NCBI GenBank assembly: GCA_050696075.1 | Contig: JBOGUF010000126.1 | Location: forward strand, 1-64,000 | DNA length: 64,000 bases | Direction of reading: 5' to 3' | Source of the DNA: JBOGUF01 sp050696075 | GTDB taxonomy: Bacteria > Chloroflexota > Chloroflexia > Thermomicrobiales > UBA6265 | Shown here: positions 49,500 to 58,510 of the stretch, piece by piece | Numbering within the stretch: the stretch's first letter is position 1 | Layout: each line of letters begins with the position of its first letter | The notes under the pieces: generated by a model | What the model was told of the DNA's origin: nothing | The model's database searches: none | The model's input: only the letters and a program-made list of their open reading frames with translations | Position numbers and translations under genes: made by a program

Positions 49500-52400
49500 A
49501 TGCCAGACACGAGCTTTGCCGCGGGCAGAGATTACCATTGGCCCGCGCTGCGACGGATCAGCGCCGTCCTGACCGCCCTCATCGTGCTCTCGTTCGTGGT
49601 CCTGACGCACGCCGCCGTCCAGGACGCGTCCCAGCCGGCCGACGGCGTGCCGATGTTTCGCGGCGATCCCGCGCGCACCGGGGCACAGCCGGGTCCGAGC
49701 CCAGAGGCGCCCCTCGCCACCTTCTGGACCGTCGACACCGACGACCGTATCTCCTCCTCGCCCGCTGTGAGCAACGGCGTGGTCTTCGTCGGCTCCAATG
49801 ACGATGCGCTCTATGCCATCGACGCCGCCAGCGGCGCCGAGCGCTGGCGGTTCGAGACGGGCGGCGACATCGCTTCCTCCCCGGCTGTCGCCGACGGTCG
49901 GGTCTTCTTCGGCAGCTACGACGGCGTCGTCTACGCGCTCGACGCCGACACCGGCGCCGAGTTGTGGCAGTTCGCCACCGGCGGCGTCGTCTTTTCCTCA
50001 CCGGCTGTCGTGGCCGACGTGGTCTATGTGGGGAGCAGCGACGGTCAACTCTATGCGCTCGATGCGTCCAGCGGCGGGGAACGATGGCGCTTCAGCGTCG
50101 GCAGCCGGGTAGGGGCATCCCCAGCGGTTGCCGATGGCGTCATCTACATCGCGGGGAACGGCGGCGAGGTTTTGGCGATCGAGGCGGCAACCGGCGCCGA
50201 ACGGTGGCGGTTGCAGGCCGGCACCGAGGTCCGGGCGTCGCCGGCGGTTGCGGCCGGGTTCGTCTATGTCGCCACCTTCATCGGCGACATCCTGGCGCTG
50301 GATAGTGCCACCGGGGCCGAGCGGTGGCGCTTCGAGACCGGCGGTCCCATCACCGCGTCGCCTGCTGTCGTCGATGGCATGCTCACCATCGGTAACGGGA
50401 ATGGCGACCTCGTTGCCCTCGACGCCCAGACCGGCGACGTGCGGTGGCGCGTGACGATCGGACAGGTCATCGCATCATCACCGACCGTGGCCTCTGGGGT
50501 CGTCCACGTTGGCAACGCCGATGGCAACCTCTACGCGTTTGACGCCCTCACCGGCGCCGAGCGATGGCAATTCCCCCTCGACGGCAATGTGGCGTCCTCG
50601 CCGGCCGTCGTCGGTGGTGTGGTGTATGTCGGTTCCTGGACAGGTCGACTGACGGCAATCGGGAGCGCGGCGGCTCTGGACGCGACCGCTACCGCACCGC
50701 CCTCGACCCCCAGTCTCCCGGCGACGCCCACGGCCTTAGCGTCTCCTGAGCCGGCGTCACCGGTTGCGCCGTCGCCGGCCGCCACCGCGACGTCAGAACC
50801 AACGGAGACGACCGTGCCGCCGACAGCAACGACCGCCGCAACCGCCACGGTTGAGCCGACGGAGACCGCGCCGGCGACCTCGACGCCGCCGGCCCCAAGC
50901 CCGACCTTCGCGGTGGCCGCGATTCCAACCGAAACGGCGACGCCGGCGCCAACTTCGACGCCGGCAGCTACCGAGACTTCGACGCCGGCGCCAACGAGTA
51001 CAGCGACAGCGGCGCCAACGATGACGGCGACCGCGGCCCCAACGGCATCGCCGACGTCATCGCCCACCGCGGCGCCGACTGAGACGGCCACACCGGTTCC
51101 GACAGCCACAGCCACACCTCAACCCACGGTCACATCGACGCCGCGACCGACAGCCACGCCGACCATCGCGCCGACCGCCACCGCAACACTGGCGCCCACG
51201 GCGACGGCCACGTCCGTGCCGACCGTGACCCCCACGCCCCAAGCCACGCGGACGCCGACCCCCGTCCCGACGGCCACGCCGCGACCGACGTCAACCGCGA
51301 CACCGCGACCCACCTCCACCGCAACGCCGGCGCCAACGGCGACCCCGGACCCGACGTTAACCCCGACGCCAACGCCAACTTCGACGCCCGAACCGACGGC
51401 GACCGCGACTCAGACACCGACCGCCGTCCCCACGGCGACCGGCACGCCGGTGCCGACGAGCACGCCTCGACCAACGGCGACCCCGACGGTGGCGGCGACC
51501 CCGTCGCCGACGACGGCGCCCGTAGCGACCCCGACCGCACCCCCGATGGCCGGCGCCATGTTCCGCGGCGGTCCGGCCCGCACCGGCGAAGAACCCGGCC
51601 CCGGACCGACGGGCGATCCGGTCGTGAACTGGACCTTTGAGGCCGAAGACAGTGTCTCCTCGTCGGCGGCAGTGGTGGACGGTTTGGTCTACGTCGGCAG
51701 CCTGGATGGCAATGTCTATGCATTGGACGCGGCGACCGGCGAGCAGCGTTGGAGCTTCCAGACCGCGGGCGACGTGGTGTCGTCACCCGCGGTGTTGGCG
51801 GGGGTGGTCTACGTCGGCAGCCTGGACGGCAACCTCTACGCGCTCGACGCCGACACGGGCACGGAGCGTTGGCGAGCCGATGTCGGCGACGTCGTCGCGT
51901 CTCCTGCCGTTGTCGACGGCATCGTCTACGTCGGGAGTTGGAACGGTTCGCTCTATGCGCTGGACGCGGCGACCGGAACCGAACGGTGGCGCTTCCCGGC
52001 GAGCGGCGAAATCTTTTCGTCGCCCGCCGTCGTGGGCAACACGGTCTACACCGGCGGCATCGACGGAACGCTGTACGCGGTCGATGCCGCGACCGGCGAG
52101 GAGCGATGGCACACGACGCTCGCCGGTCTTTACTCGTCACCGGCCGTCCAGGATGACGTGCTCGCCGTCGGTGACGCGGACGGCGTCCTCCACGGCCTCG
52201 ATGCCGCGACCGGCCAGGAGCGATGGCGCTTCGAGACGGATGGCCTCATCGCCTCGTCGCCGGCGATCGCGGACGGCGTGATCTACGTCGGCAGCGAAGA
52301 TGGCGACGTCTACGCGGTCTCGGCCGAGAATGGGGAGCTCGCCTGGCAGTTCGCGACCGGCGCCCAAATCTCCTCGTCGCCTGCCGTCGTCGACGGCAAC

Positions 52401-52580
52401 GTGTACGTCGGCAGTTTCGACGGTCATCTGTATGCGCTCGATGCCGAAAGCGGTGAGCAACGGTGGCGGATCAATCTCGAGGCCGAGGTCTACTCCTCGC
52501 CAGTCGTCGTCGACGGCGTGGTCTACGTGGGCAACCTCGGGGGGACGGTCTATGCCGTCGGTGGAACCGCCAGCGACTAA
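49500..52580 (+). CDS. Exported protein with two PQQ-type beta-propellers joined by a Thr/Pro stalk
   Basis: About 1026 aa. The start is uncertain (ATG 49500 or 49479; both have poorly spaced sites). Signal/TM segment ISAVLTALIVLSFVVLTHAAV. Two propellers of eight or so blades, each blade like SSPAVVDGVVYVGSxDGxLYALDAxTGxERW, are separated by ~290 residues of Pro/Thr/Ala repeats (50690-51545). Each propeller starts with the same lead-in (MFRGDPARTGAQPGP and MFRGGPARTGEEPGP), showing whole-domain duplication. No enzyme motif; a surface scaffold or BamB-like adhesin is likely. Confidence 0.82.
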   Translation: MPDTSFAAGRDYHWPALRRISAVLTALIVLSFVVLTHAAVQDASQPADGVPMFRGDPARTGAQPGPSPEAPLATFWTVDTDDRISSSPAVSNGVVFVGSNDDALYAIDAASGAERWRFETGGDIASSPAVADGRVFFGSYDGVVYALDADTGAELWQFATGGVVFSSPAVVADVVYVGSSDGQLYALDASSGGERWRFSVGSRVGASPAVADGVIYIAGNGGEVLAIEAATGAERWRLQAGTEVRASPAVAAGFVYVATFIGDILALDSATGAERWRFETGGPITASPAVVDGMLTIGNGNGDLVALDAQTGDVRWRVTIGQVIASSPTVASGVVHVGNADGNLYAFDALTGAERWQFPLDGNVASSPAVVGGVVYVGSWTGRLTAIGSAAALDATATAPPSTPSLPATPTALASPEPASPVAPSPAATATSEPTETTVPPTATTAATATVEPTETAPATSTPPAPSPTFAVAAIPTETATPAPTSTPAATETSTPAPTSTATAAPTMTATAAPTASPTSSPTAAPTETATPVPTATATPQPTVTSTPRPTATPTIAPTATATLAPTATATSVPTVTPTPQATRTPTPVPTATPRPTSTATPRPTSTATPAPTATPDPTLTPTPTPTSTPEPTATATQTPTAVPTATGTPVPTSTPRPTATPTVAATPSPTTAPVATPTAPPMAGAMFRGGPARTGEEPGPGPTGDPVVNWTFEAEDSVSSSAAVVDGLVYVGSLDGNVYALDAATGEQRWSFQTAGDVVSSPAVLAGVVYVGSLDGNLYALDADTGTERWRADVGDVVASPAVVDGIVYVGSWNGSLYALDAATGTERWRFPASGEIFSSPAVVGNTVYTGGIDGTLYAVDAATGEERWHTTLAGLYSSPAVQDDVLAVGDADGVLHGLDAATGQERWRFETDGLIASSPAIADGVIYVGSEDGDVYAVSAENGELAWQFATGAQISSSPAVVDGNVYVGSFDGHLYALDAESGEQRWRINLEAEVYSSPVVVDGVVYVGNLGGTVYAVGGTASD

Positions 52581-52671
52581 ACGAACGACCGGGCCACGCT
52601 CGCGACAACAGCCATCAGATGAGTCGGCGAGCCGCGGTGACGGCGTGGCGTCGCTGGCGCGTGTTGGTCGT

Positions 52672-54444
52672 TCATTTGAGGGCCGGCACGTGGCGGACTG
52701 CCCCGTCTCGGCTTTTCGGATCCGCAACGCGGTCGGTCCGTGCGCGATGATCCGCCAGTTCCATGCCGGCTGCTTGGGTACCCCATTGGCCGACGGACGA
52801 CGTTTCCGACAGGCGATCCCAGTCGTTGGCATTCAGGTCGGCTTGGCTCGCCGCGTAGTACCCGTACCCGTAGCTGGACTCGCTGCGCGGTTGCTCATTG
52901 AGCACGGCGCCCACGACGCGTACGTTGCCCTGCCGCAGGCGGGCAGCCGACGCCTCCAGCGCACCGCGCCGCGTCCGGTTGGCGCGCGAGACCAGGATAA
53001 CCCCGTCAGCCCTGGCGGCGATCTCGAGTGTGTCGCTCATCGGCAGCATCGGCGGCGTGTCGATCAGGATGAAGTCCACCGTTTCGCCAATCTCCTCCAA
53101 TAACCGCGAAAGTCGGTCGCGGCTAAGGAGGTCGGCCGGATTGGGCGGCAACGGTCCGCTCGGTATCAGGCTCAAGTGCGGAATCATTGTTGCGACCGCG
53201 GCCGACCACCACGGCTGATCAGGCCGTGCCAACAGGGTGGACAGTCCGCGATCGTTCCGCACACCGAAGATAGCGTGGAGACTTGGGCGACGCAGATCGG
53301 CATCGATCAACATCACCGACCGCCGCGCCTGAACCATGGCCACCGCGAGGTTGGCGGCGATGGTGCTTTTCCCTTCCTCGGGCCCCGGACTGCTGATGAC
53401 GAGACGCGCCGTCCTGCGTTCGGAGGCGGCGAACTCGATGTTGGTTCGGATGACGCGGATCGCGTCGGCAGCCTCCGTCTGAGGTTGCGTGACGGCGAAA
53501 AGTTGGGCAGTGCCCGTCCGCCGACCAGACAGGATCGGCACGGCGCCGAGCAAGGGCGCCCCGATCAGCGCCTCGACCTCAGCGGTGGTCTTGATCGTAT
53601 TGTCAAAATAAGCAATGAGCAGCACCGCGGCGACGGCAAGGATCGACCCGGCCAGGGCCGCGGGGATCATCGGATTGATCCCGCCCTCTGGCACCGGCTC
53701 ACTGGGTACGTCGGCGTCATCGGCAATCCATACCTGAGACTGGGCGGCTGCCGCGTTGAGATCCATTGTTTGCGCTGTCAGCAAGAGATCGGAGTGCGTG
53801 TCGCGCAACCGGTTGAGATTGGTTCGCAGCGCATCGATTTGTGCCTGATTGGTCGGATCGGTGCTATCGGGAGACTGCTCTAGTGTCTGTAGCTGACTCT
53901 GCGTGTCGCTGATCTGCTGGCGGGTTTCCTCAATCTGATTGTCGAGCTCCGCCCGGGTCGGACCGGTTAGGCGCACCGCTTGATCGGCCAAATAGGAGAC
54001 GAAGGATTCCGTGACCGCGTTGGCAATGTCGGCGGCGCGTTGCGGGTCCGGATCCTCCACGCGGACCCTGAGGAGCTCGGTCGCGCGGTCGCGTTGATCC
54101 ACGACGGGGTCGGCATGCACCCGCTCTCGCAGCGTGTCGACGCCGAATGGCAAGTCCAACCCGGTGACGACGGGTTCCAGCACGGATTCTGTCAGCATCA
54201 GCTCGCCGTAGGTGCTCGCGCTGTAGTTCGTGCGCCCCGTAGCTTGCGCGGGGTTGATCAACAGCGTGGCGGCGGCGGAATACCGCGGGATCTCGTCGCC
54301 GCGAAAGCGCGCCTCCAACTCCCGCGCGGCGAAGCTCGCGACCAGCGGCGCCAGCAGCAGCAGCCACCACCAACGTCGCACGAGCCACAGAGCTTGGCGA
54401 AGACCAAATTCCAAGTCAACCCCCTTCTCCCCGCGAACGCTCAT
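52672..54444 (-). CDS. Wzz-BY-kinase fusion (polysaccharide co-polymerase)
   Basis: 590 aa from ATG 54444. N-terminal Wzz domain with two TM helices (WWWLLLLAPLVASFAARELEARF and MIPAALAGSILAVAAVLLIAYF) around a coiled periplasmic part, then the CpsD/CapB kinase: Walker A SSPGPEEGKSTIAANLA, Walker A' VMLIDADLRRPSLHAIFG, Walker B DFILIDTPPML. The C-terminal tyrosines are few (SSYGYGYYAAS). BY-kinases control length and export of exopolysaccharide. It faces the + strand glycan cluster across an intergenic region. Confidence 0.92.
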   Translation of the reverse strand: MSVRGEKGVDLEFGLRQALWLVRRWWWLLLLAPLVASFAARELEARFRGDEIPRYSAAATLLINPAQATGRTNYSASTYGELMLTESVLEPVVTGLDLPFGVDTLRERVHADPVVDQRDRATELLRVRVEDPDPQRAADIANAVTESFVSYLADQAVRLTGPTRAELDNQIEETRQQISDTQSQLQTLEQSPDSTDPTNQAQIDALRTNLNRLRDTHSDLLLTAQTMDLNAAAAQSQVWIADDADVPSEPVPEGGINPMIPAALAGSILAVAAVLLIAYFDNTIKTTAEVEALIGAPLLGAVPILSGRRTGTAQLFAVTQPQTEAADAIRVIRTNIEFAASERRTARLVISSPGPEEGKSTIAANLAVAMVQARRSVMLIDADLRRPSLHAIFGVRNDRGLSTLLARPDQPWWSAAVATMIPHLSLIPSGPLPPNPADLLSRDRLSRLLEEIGETVDFILIDTPPMLPMSDTLEIAARADGVILVSRANRTRRGALEASAARLRQGNVRVVGAVLNEQPRSESSYGYGYYAASQADLNANDWDRLSETSSVGQWGTQAAGMELADHRARTDRVADPKSRDGAVRHVPALK

Positions 54445-54513
54445 CGTGTGCAGCGCCCGCCCCTCTCCGCACCTCCGCCCCTTGCCAGCGCGACGACCTC
54501 CGCTTTCGCGCCC

Positions 54514-55458
54514 TCAGAGGGTTTGGCGGAAGTGCTCGATGGTTGCCTCCAGACCACTTCGCAGCGACACGACCGGCTCCCAACCCAATAGGCGACGCGC
54601 CTTCGTGATGTCCGGCTGCCGTCTGGTCGGGTCGTCGACGGGCAGCGCCGCGTGCTCGATTGCCGAGCCCGACCCGGTGATGTCAAGCACCATCTCGGCA
54701 AACTGGTGGACGGTGATCTCGGTCGGATTGCCCAGGTTGACGATCTCCCCGGCCAGCCCCTCGGTCTCCATCAGCGCCACGAGCCCACCCACCAGGTCCG
54801 CCACGTAACAGAAGGAACGCGTCTGCGACCCGTCTCCGTAGACCGTCAGGGGCTCGCCGCGCAGCGCCTGCACACAGAAATTCGGCACCACCCGCCCGTC
54901 CGCCGGATGGGAACGCGGCCCGTAGGTGTTGAAGATGCGGGCAATGCGGGCGTCAAGCTGATACTGCCGCACAAATTCCATCGTCAGACTCTCGGCGAAG
55001 CGCTTCCCCTCGTCGTAGCAGGAGCGCGGCCCGACCGGGTTGACATTGCCCCAGTACTCCTCGCGCTGCGGGTGGACCAACGGATCGCCATAGACCTCGG
55101 AGGTCGAGGCCTGGACGAAGCGAGCGCCGTCGCGGCGCGCCAACTCCAGCACGTGGAGGACGCCGAACGTATTGACGAGATGCGTCTCAAACGGATACCG
55201 GCCGTAACCGCGCGGGCTGGCCGGACTGGCGAGATTGTAAATGCGGTCGAAGGGACCCTGCAGGGAGTCGGGCGGAATCGGTCGCGTCAAGTCCTGATGG
55301 ACGAGGAGCACGTTTGGATGGTGCTCGACGTCGGTCAGATTGATATACCGTCCCGTCACAAAGCAGTCGGCAACGACGACGCGGTGGCCTTCATGGAGCA
55401 GGCGGTCAACGAGATGACTTCCGATGAACCCCGCGCCACCAGTAACCAGGATCTGCAC
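54514..55458 (-). CDS. UDP-glucuronate decarboxylase-like NAD-dependent epimerase
   Basis: 314 aa from GTG 55458 (GGGGAGAG upstream). Extended SDR: VTGGAGFIGSHLVDRLL (NAD loop), NLASPASP, the S and YxxxK region (SEVYGDPLVHPQREEYWGNVNPVGPRSCYDEGKR), and RIFNTYGPRSHPADGRVVPNF. This pattern is typical of UDP-xylose synthase. With the UDP-glucose dehydrogenase at 56198 it would give UDP-glucose to UDP-glucuronate to UDP-xylose. It lies 69 bp upstream of the Wzz-kinase gene on the same strand. Confidence 0.88.
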   Translation of the reverse strand: MQILVTGGAGFIGSHLVDRLLHEGHRVVVADCFVTGRYINLTDVEHHPNVLLVHQDLTRPIPPDSLQGPFDRIYNLASPASPRGYGRYPFETHLVNTFGVLHVLELARRDGARFVQASTSEVYGDPLVHPQREEYWGNVNPVGPRSCYDEGKRFAESLTMEFVRQYQLDARIARIFNTYGPRSHPADGRVVPNFCVQALRGEPLTVYGDGSQTRSFCYVADLVGGLVALMETEGLAGEIVNLGNPTEITVHQFAEMVLDITGSGSAIEHAALPVDDPTRRQPDITKARRLLGWEPVVSLRSGLEATIEHFRQTL

Positions 55459-55743
55459 TGGACTCTCCCCGTCGACACGAGCCGGCCGGCCATCCATAGC
55501 CCATATGGCCCACCCGGGCCGGTGACAGATCGACGCTGCTCATCATGCACCATGACCTCGGTCATGGGAAGTATAGACTAGCCTTACCCGGGTAAAATAC
55601 TCTATGACCAGGGGGCACGTCAACTCTATCAGCCGCTCGGGGGCGCCCAAGTGCAGTGTCGAGCGGCTCAATATCGGGCGGAAGGTAGCCGGGCACACAT
55701 TGCTTCCGGCCAACATCCGGCCGTTTTCGTAGTGTACGTTCAA

Positions 55744-55772
55744 TTGACACGGTAGTCCTAGCCCGATAGAGT
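55744..55772 (+). promoter_or_regulatory. Promoter of the + strand exopolysaccharide genes
   Basis: TTGACA (55744-55749), 17-bp spacer, TAGAGT (55767-55772). The start near 55779 would give a leader of about 420 nt to ATG 56198. Confidence 0.55.
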
Positions 55773-56136
55773 GGCAATGCACGATACGGACTAGCCCGAA
55801 TGGATTACCATGATAGTCCTTGCGGGGGGTGCCGTGGCGTGGGGGTGAGACAAAACCGACGGCGGGGGGATCAGTAGGCAAACGGCCCCCCCGCCGGCGG
55901 GGCCGCCAACCGGCGCCGACGGGCGACCGATGGCTTCGAGCATTCTATCACGGGTAATAACGTCGGAAGGCCGCGGGCATCGTCAGGACCGTCGGCCGTT
56001 TCCGGACTGCCAGGTGTGTGCTTACAGCCATCCCCCTCGTAGCCGGTTAAGGGACGCATCGGCACGCTCGCGGTGGCCGTCGGCGGCTCCGCGGCCGTGT
56101 TTAGGTCTCGTGCGACGGCGCCGAAGCGTCGCGACA

Positions 56137-56168
56137 CCCGATCGCGCGACGATCGTCGCGCGATCGGG
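56137..56168. promoter_or_regulatory. 32-bp perfect palindrome before the UDP-glucose dehydrogenase gene
   Basis: CCCGATCGCGCGACGA (56137-56152) and its exact complement (56153-56168) meet without a loop. It ends 18 bp before the ribosome site GGGGAGGG. In DNA it is a symmetric operator; in RNA a 14-bp-plus hairpin close to the start codon. Confidence 0.6.
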
Positions 56169-56197
56169 CAACCGTTGGCCGGAGCGAGGGGAGGGAT

Positions 56198-57559
56198 ATG
56201 GCAACGATTGCAATCGTCGGCGGCGGTGGCTACGTGGGGCTCACCTACGCCGCCGCCTTCGCGGAACTGCAGCACGACGTCATCGGCCTTGACGTCGATC
56301 TGACAAAGGTTCGGATGCTAACCGAGGGGCAGCTGCCGATCTACGAGCCCGACCTGGAAGCCCTGTTGCGTCGCGGGCTGGCCGGCGGGCGCCTCCGCTT
56401 TACGGAGGACTACGCCGACGCGGTCGGGGCGGCCGAATTTGTCTTCATCTGCGTCGGTACCCCATCCGCTGGCGACGGCCGCGCCGACATGCGGCACGTC
56501 CTGGCGGCGATCCAAGCAGTCGGTCAGCATGCGCGGCGCGATCTGGTCGTCGTCACCAAGAGCACGATGCCGGTCGGTTCGCTCGATTTGATCGCCGACA
56601 TCCTCGCCGAACATGCCGACGAACATCGCTCCTTCGCGCTCGTGTCCAACCCCGAGTTTCTGCGCGAAGGGTCGGCCGTCCACGATCTCTTCCATCCCGC
56701 GCGCATCGTCGTGGGATCCTCCGATCTGGCCGCCGCCGAGAGGGTGGCCGCGCTTTACGCACCCCTCAGCGCGCCGGTGCTGATCACCGATCCCCGCACC
56801 GCCGAGATGATCAAGTACGCCTCGAATGCCTTCCTCGCGACCAAAATCAGCTTCGTCAACGAGGTCGCCATGATCTGCGAGCGGCTCGGCGCGGACGTCG
56901 GCGTTGTCGCGCGAGGCATGGGGATGGACGAGCGGATCGGCCCCCAGCTCCTGCAGGCGGGCATCGGATTCGGCGGGTCCTGCTTTCCCAAGGATGTCCG
57001 CGCCCTGGCGGCGATGGCGCGCGCCACCGGCATCGCTCCCAGCATGTTGGACGCCGTGCTCGGCATCAACGCCATGATGCGCGGCCGCGTGATCGACAAG
57101 CTGACGTCGCACCTGGGTGACTTGCGCGGCAAGACGATCGCCGTGCTCGGCCTCGCCTTCAAACCCGACACCGACGACATTCGCGAGGCGCCAGCCATCG
57201 AGATCATCGGCAAGCTGCTGGCGGCCGGGGCCAAGGTTCGCGCGGCGGACCCGGCGGCGGGCCGGCGGGCCGCGGTCGCGCTGCCTGAGGTCGTCATCAC
57301 CGATGACCCCTTCGCCGCCGCGATGGGCGCCGACGCCGTCGTCCTCGCTACCGAATGGTCCGCCTACCGCGCGATCGACCTCGACCACCTGGCGAACGCG
57401 ATGCGCGGCCGACTGCTGATCGACGGGCGCAATGCGCTCGATCCGGCGGCAGTCGTGCAGGCGGGATTCATCTACGAGGCCGTCGGCCGCTCCGTCTCGG
57501 CGCCGAAGCGGCTCACGTTGATCCAGACGGATCATGTACCGGTCATGGTCGCGGACTAG
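56198..57559 (+). CDS. UDP-glucose 6-dehydrogenase family enzyme
   Basis: 453 aa from ATG 56198 (GGGGAGGG upstream). NAD loop VGGGGYVGLTYAAAFAE, STMPVGSLD, a Lys/Asn region EMIKYASNAFLATKISFVNEVA, and the catalytic Cys in GFGGSCFPKDV. C-terminal UDP-binding domain with GLAFKPDTDDIREAP. Oxidises UDP-glucose to UDP-glucuronate with two NAD. First gene of the + strand glycan operon. Confidence 0.92.
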   Translation: MATIAIVGGGGYVGLTYAAAFAELQHDVIGLDVDLTKVRMLTEGQLPIYEPDLEALLRRGLAGGRLRFTEDYADAVGAAEFVFICVGTPSAGDGRADMRHVLAAIQAVGQHARRDLVVVTKSTMPVGSLDLIADILAEHADEHRSFALVSNPEFLREGSAVHDLFHPARIVVGSSDLAAAERVAALYAPLSAPVLITDPRTAEMIKYASNAFLATKISFVNEVAMICERLGADVGVVARGMGMDERIGPQLLQAGIGFGGSCFPKDVRALAAMARATGIAPSMLDAVLGINAMMRGRVIDKLTSHLGDLRGKTIAVLGLAFKPDTDDIREAPAIEIIGKLLAAGAKVRAADPAAGRRAAVALPEVVITDDPFAAAMGADAVVLATEWSAYRAIDLDHLANAMRGRLLIDGRNALDPAAVVQAGFIYEAVGRSVSAPKRLTLIQTDHVPVMVAD

Positions 57560-57589
57560 CGCCAAGCGGGCTAGGAGACCAGAGGTTCA

Positions 57590-58483
57590 ATGGAGGGGGG
57601 GCGCATTGAAGTGGAGGAGCACGGCGCAGCGTTCGCACGCCATCACCGTGAATTGGACAGGGGTCGTCAGTTGGGTCTGGGTTCTCTCCTGGGAGGGGCG
57701 TCACTGGAACAGCAAGTGGCGGAACCTCTTCCCGCGGAACTGAATGCTTCCGCTGATCTCGGGGCGCTGGTCCCCCGGGCCGATCTTCCGGTGCCAGCGA
57801 GCCTGAGCGCGCGCCCGGCTGCCGCGGCCGAGGATGCCTGGCTGACGCTGCTCAAGAGCGCGCGGCGCTGCCAAGGAGGGCGGCTCGCCTACTTTGCCGT
57901 CTTCAAGCGGTGCCTCGACATCGTCGTGGGCGGCCTGGCACTGGTCCTCATCTGGCCACTGCTCCTGCTCACCGCGCTCGTCATCCGGCTAACCTCGCGC
58001 GGCCCGGCGCTCTTTCGCCAGTCCCGCATCGGGCGGGGGGGTGAGCCGTTCGTCGTTTACAAGTTCCGCACCATGACCTGGGAACCCCACCAAGAACTCC
58101 GGTTGTTCATGGGGGCGGACGGCCGCCTCCGGCACAAGGTCAACGGCGACCCTCGCGTCACGCGCGTCGGAAAGGTCCTACGGCGCACGAGCATCGACGA
58201 ATGGCCCCAGTTCGTCAACGTGGTTCGCGGCAACATGAGTCTGGTCGGGCCGCGGCCGGAGCTGCCGCAGATCGTGATGCGCTACGAGCCGTGGCAGCAT
58301 CAGCGCCATCTGGTTCGCCCCGGAATGACCGGCTGGTGGCAGGTCCAGGGTCGCGGCGACCTCCCTATGCATGAGCACACGGATCTCGATCTCTATTACG
58401 TCAAACACCTCTCTTTTCGGCTCGACATGCGCATCGCCGCGCGCACCGTGCGCGTGGTCCTGCGCGGATTCGGGGCGTTTTAG
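57590..58483 (+). CDS. Undecaprenyl-phosphate sugar-1-phosphate transferase (priming)
   Basis: 297 aa from ATG 57590. An ~100-residue variable N-terminus, then the bacterial sugar transferase domain: FKRCLDIVVGGLALVLIWPLLLLTALVIRLTSRGPALFRQSRIGRGG, VYKFRTM, TRVGKVLRRTSIDEWPQFVNVVRGNMSLVGPRPELP, GMTGWWQVQGRGD. One re-entrant TM hairpin and the catalytic DE-like pair (RRTSIDEWPQ). It transfers a sugar-phosphate to the lipid carrier and starts repeat-unit assembly. The N-terminal four-TM part of WbaP-type enzymes is missing. Confidence 0.92.
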   Translation: MEGGRIEVEEHGAAFARHHRELDRGRQLGLGSLLGGASLEQQVAEPLPAELNASADLGALVPRADLPVPASLSARPAAAAEDAWLTLLKSARRCQGGRLAYFAVFKRCLDIVVGGLALVLIWPLLLLTALVIRLTSRGPALFRQSRIGRGGEPFVVYKFRTMTWEPHQELRLFMGADGRLRHKVNGDPRVTRVGKVLRRTSIDEWPQFVNVVRGNMSLVGPRPELPQIVMRYEPWQHQRHLVRPGMTGWWQVQGRGDLPMHEHTDLDLYYVKHLSFRLDMRIAARTVRVVLRGFGAF

Positions 58484-58510
58484 GGCCGCTTGCCTGGCAG
58501 GAGGAACGGC

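Larger units (their letters stand above)
55459..56197. other. 740-bp divergent regulatory region of the glycan cluster
   Basis: No gene is supported; a minus-strand frame 55543-55881 lacks any family feature. The part 55560-55800 is clearly lower in GC than the rest of the window. It holds one good + strand promoter (55744-55772) and, just before the first + strand gene, a 32-bp perfect palindrome (56137-56168). Confidence 0.6.

Noticed and set aside
50690..51545. Periodic sequence that looks like a repeat array or CRISPR
   Set aside because: The period follows codons (ACG/CCG/GCG) in an open frame encoding a Thr/Pro stalk; there are no spacers of constant length between identical repeats.
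55543..55881. 112-residue minus-strand frame in the divergent regulatory region
   Set aside because: Composition is unlike the other proteins, there is no family motif, and it overlaps the promoter for the + strand operon.
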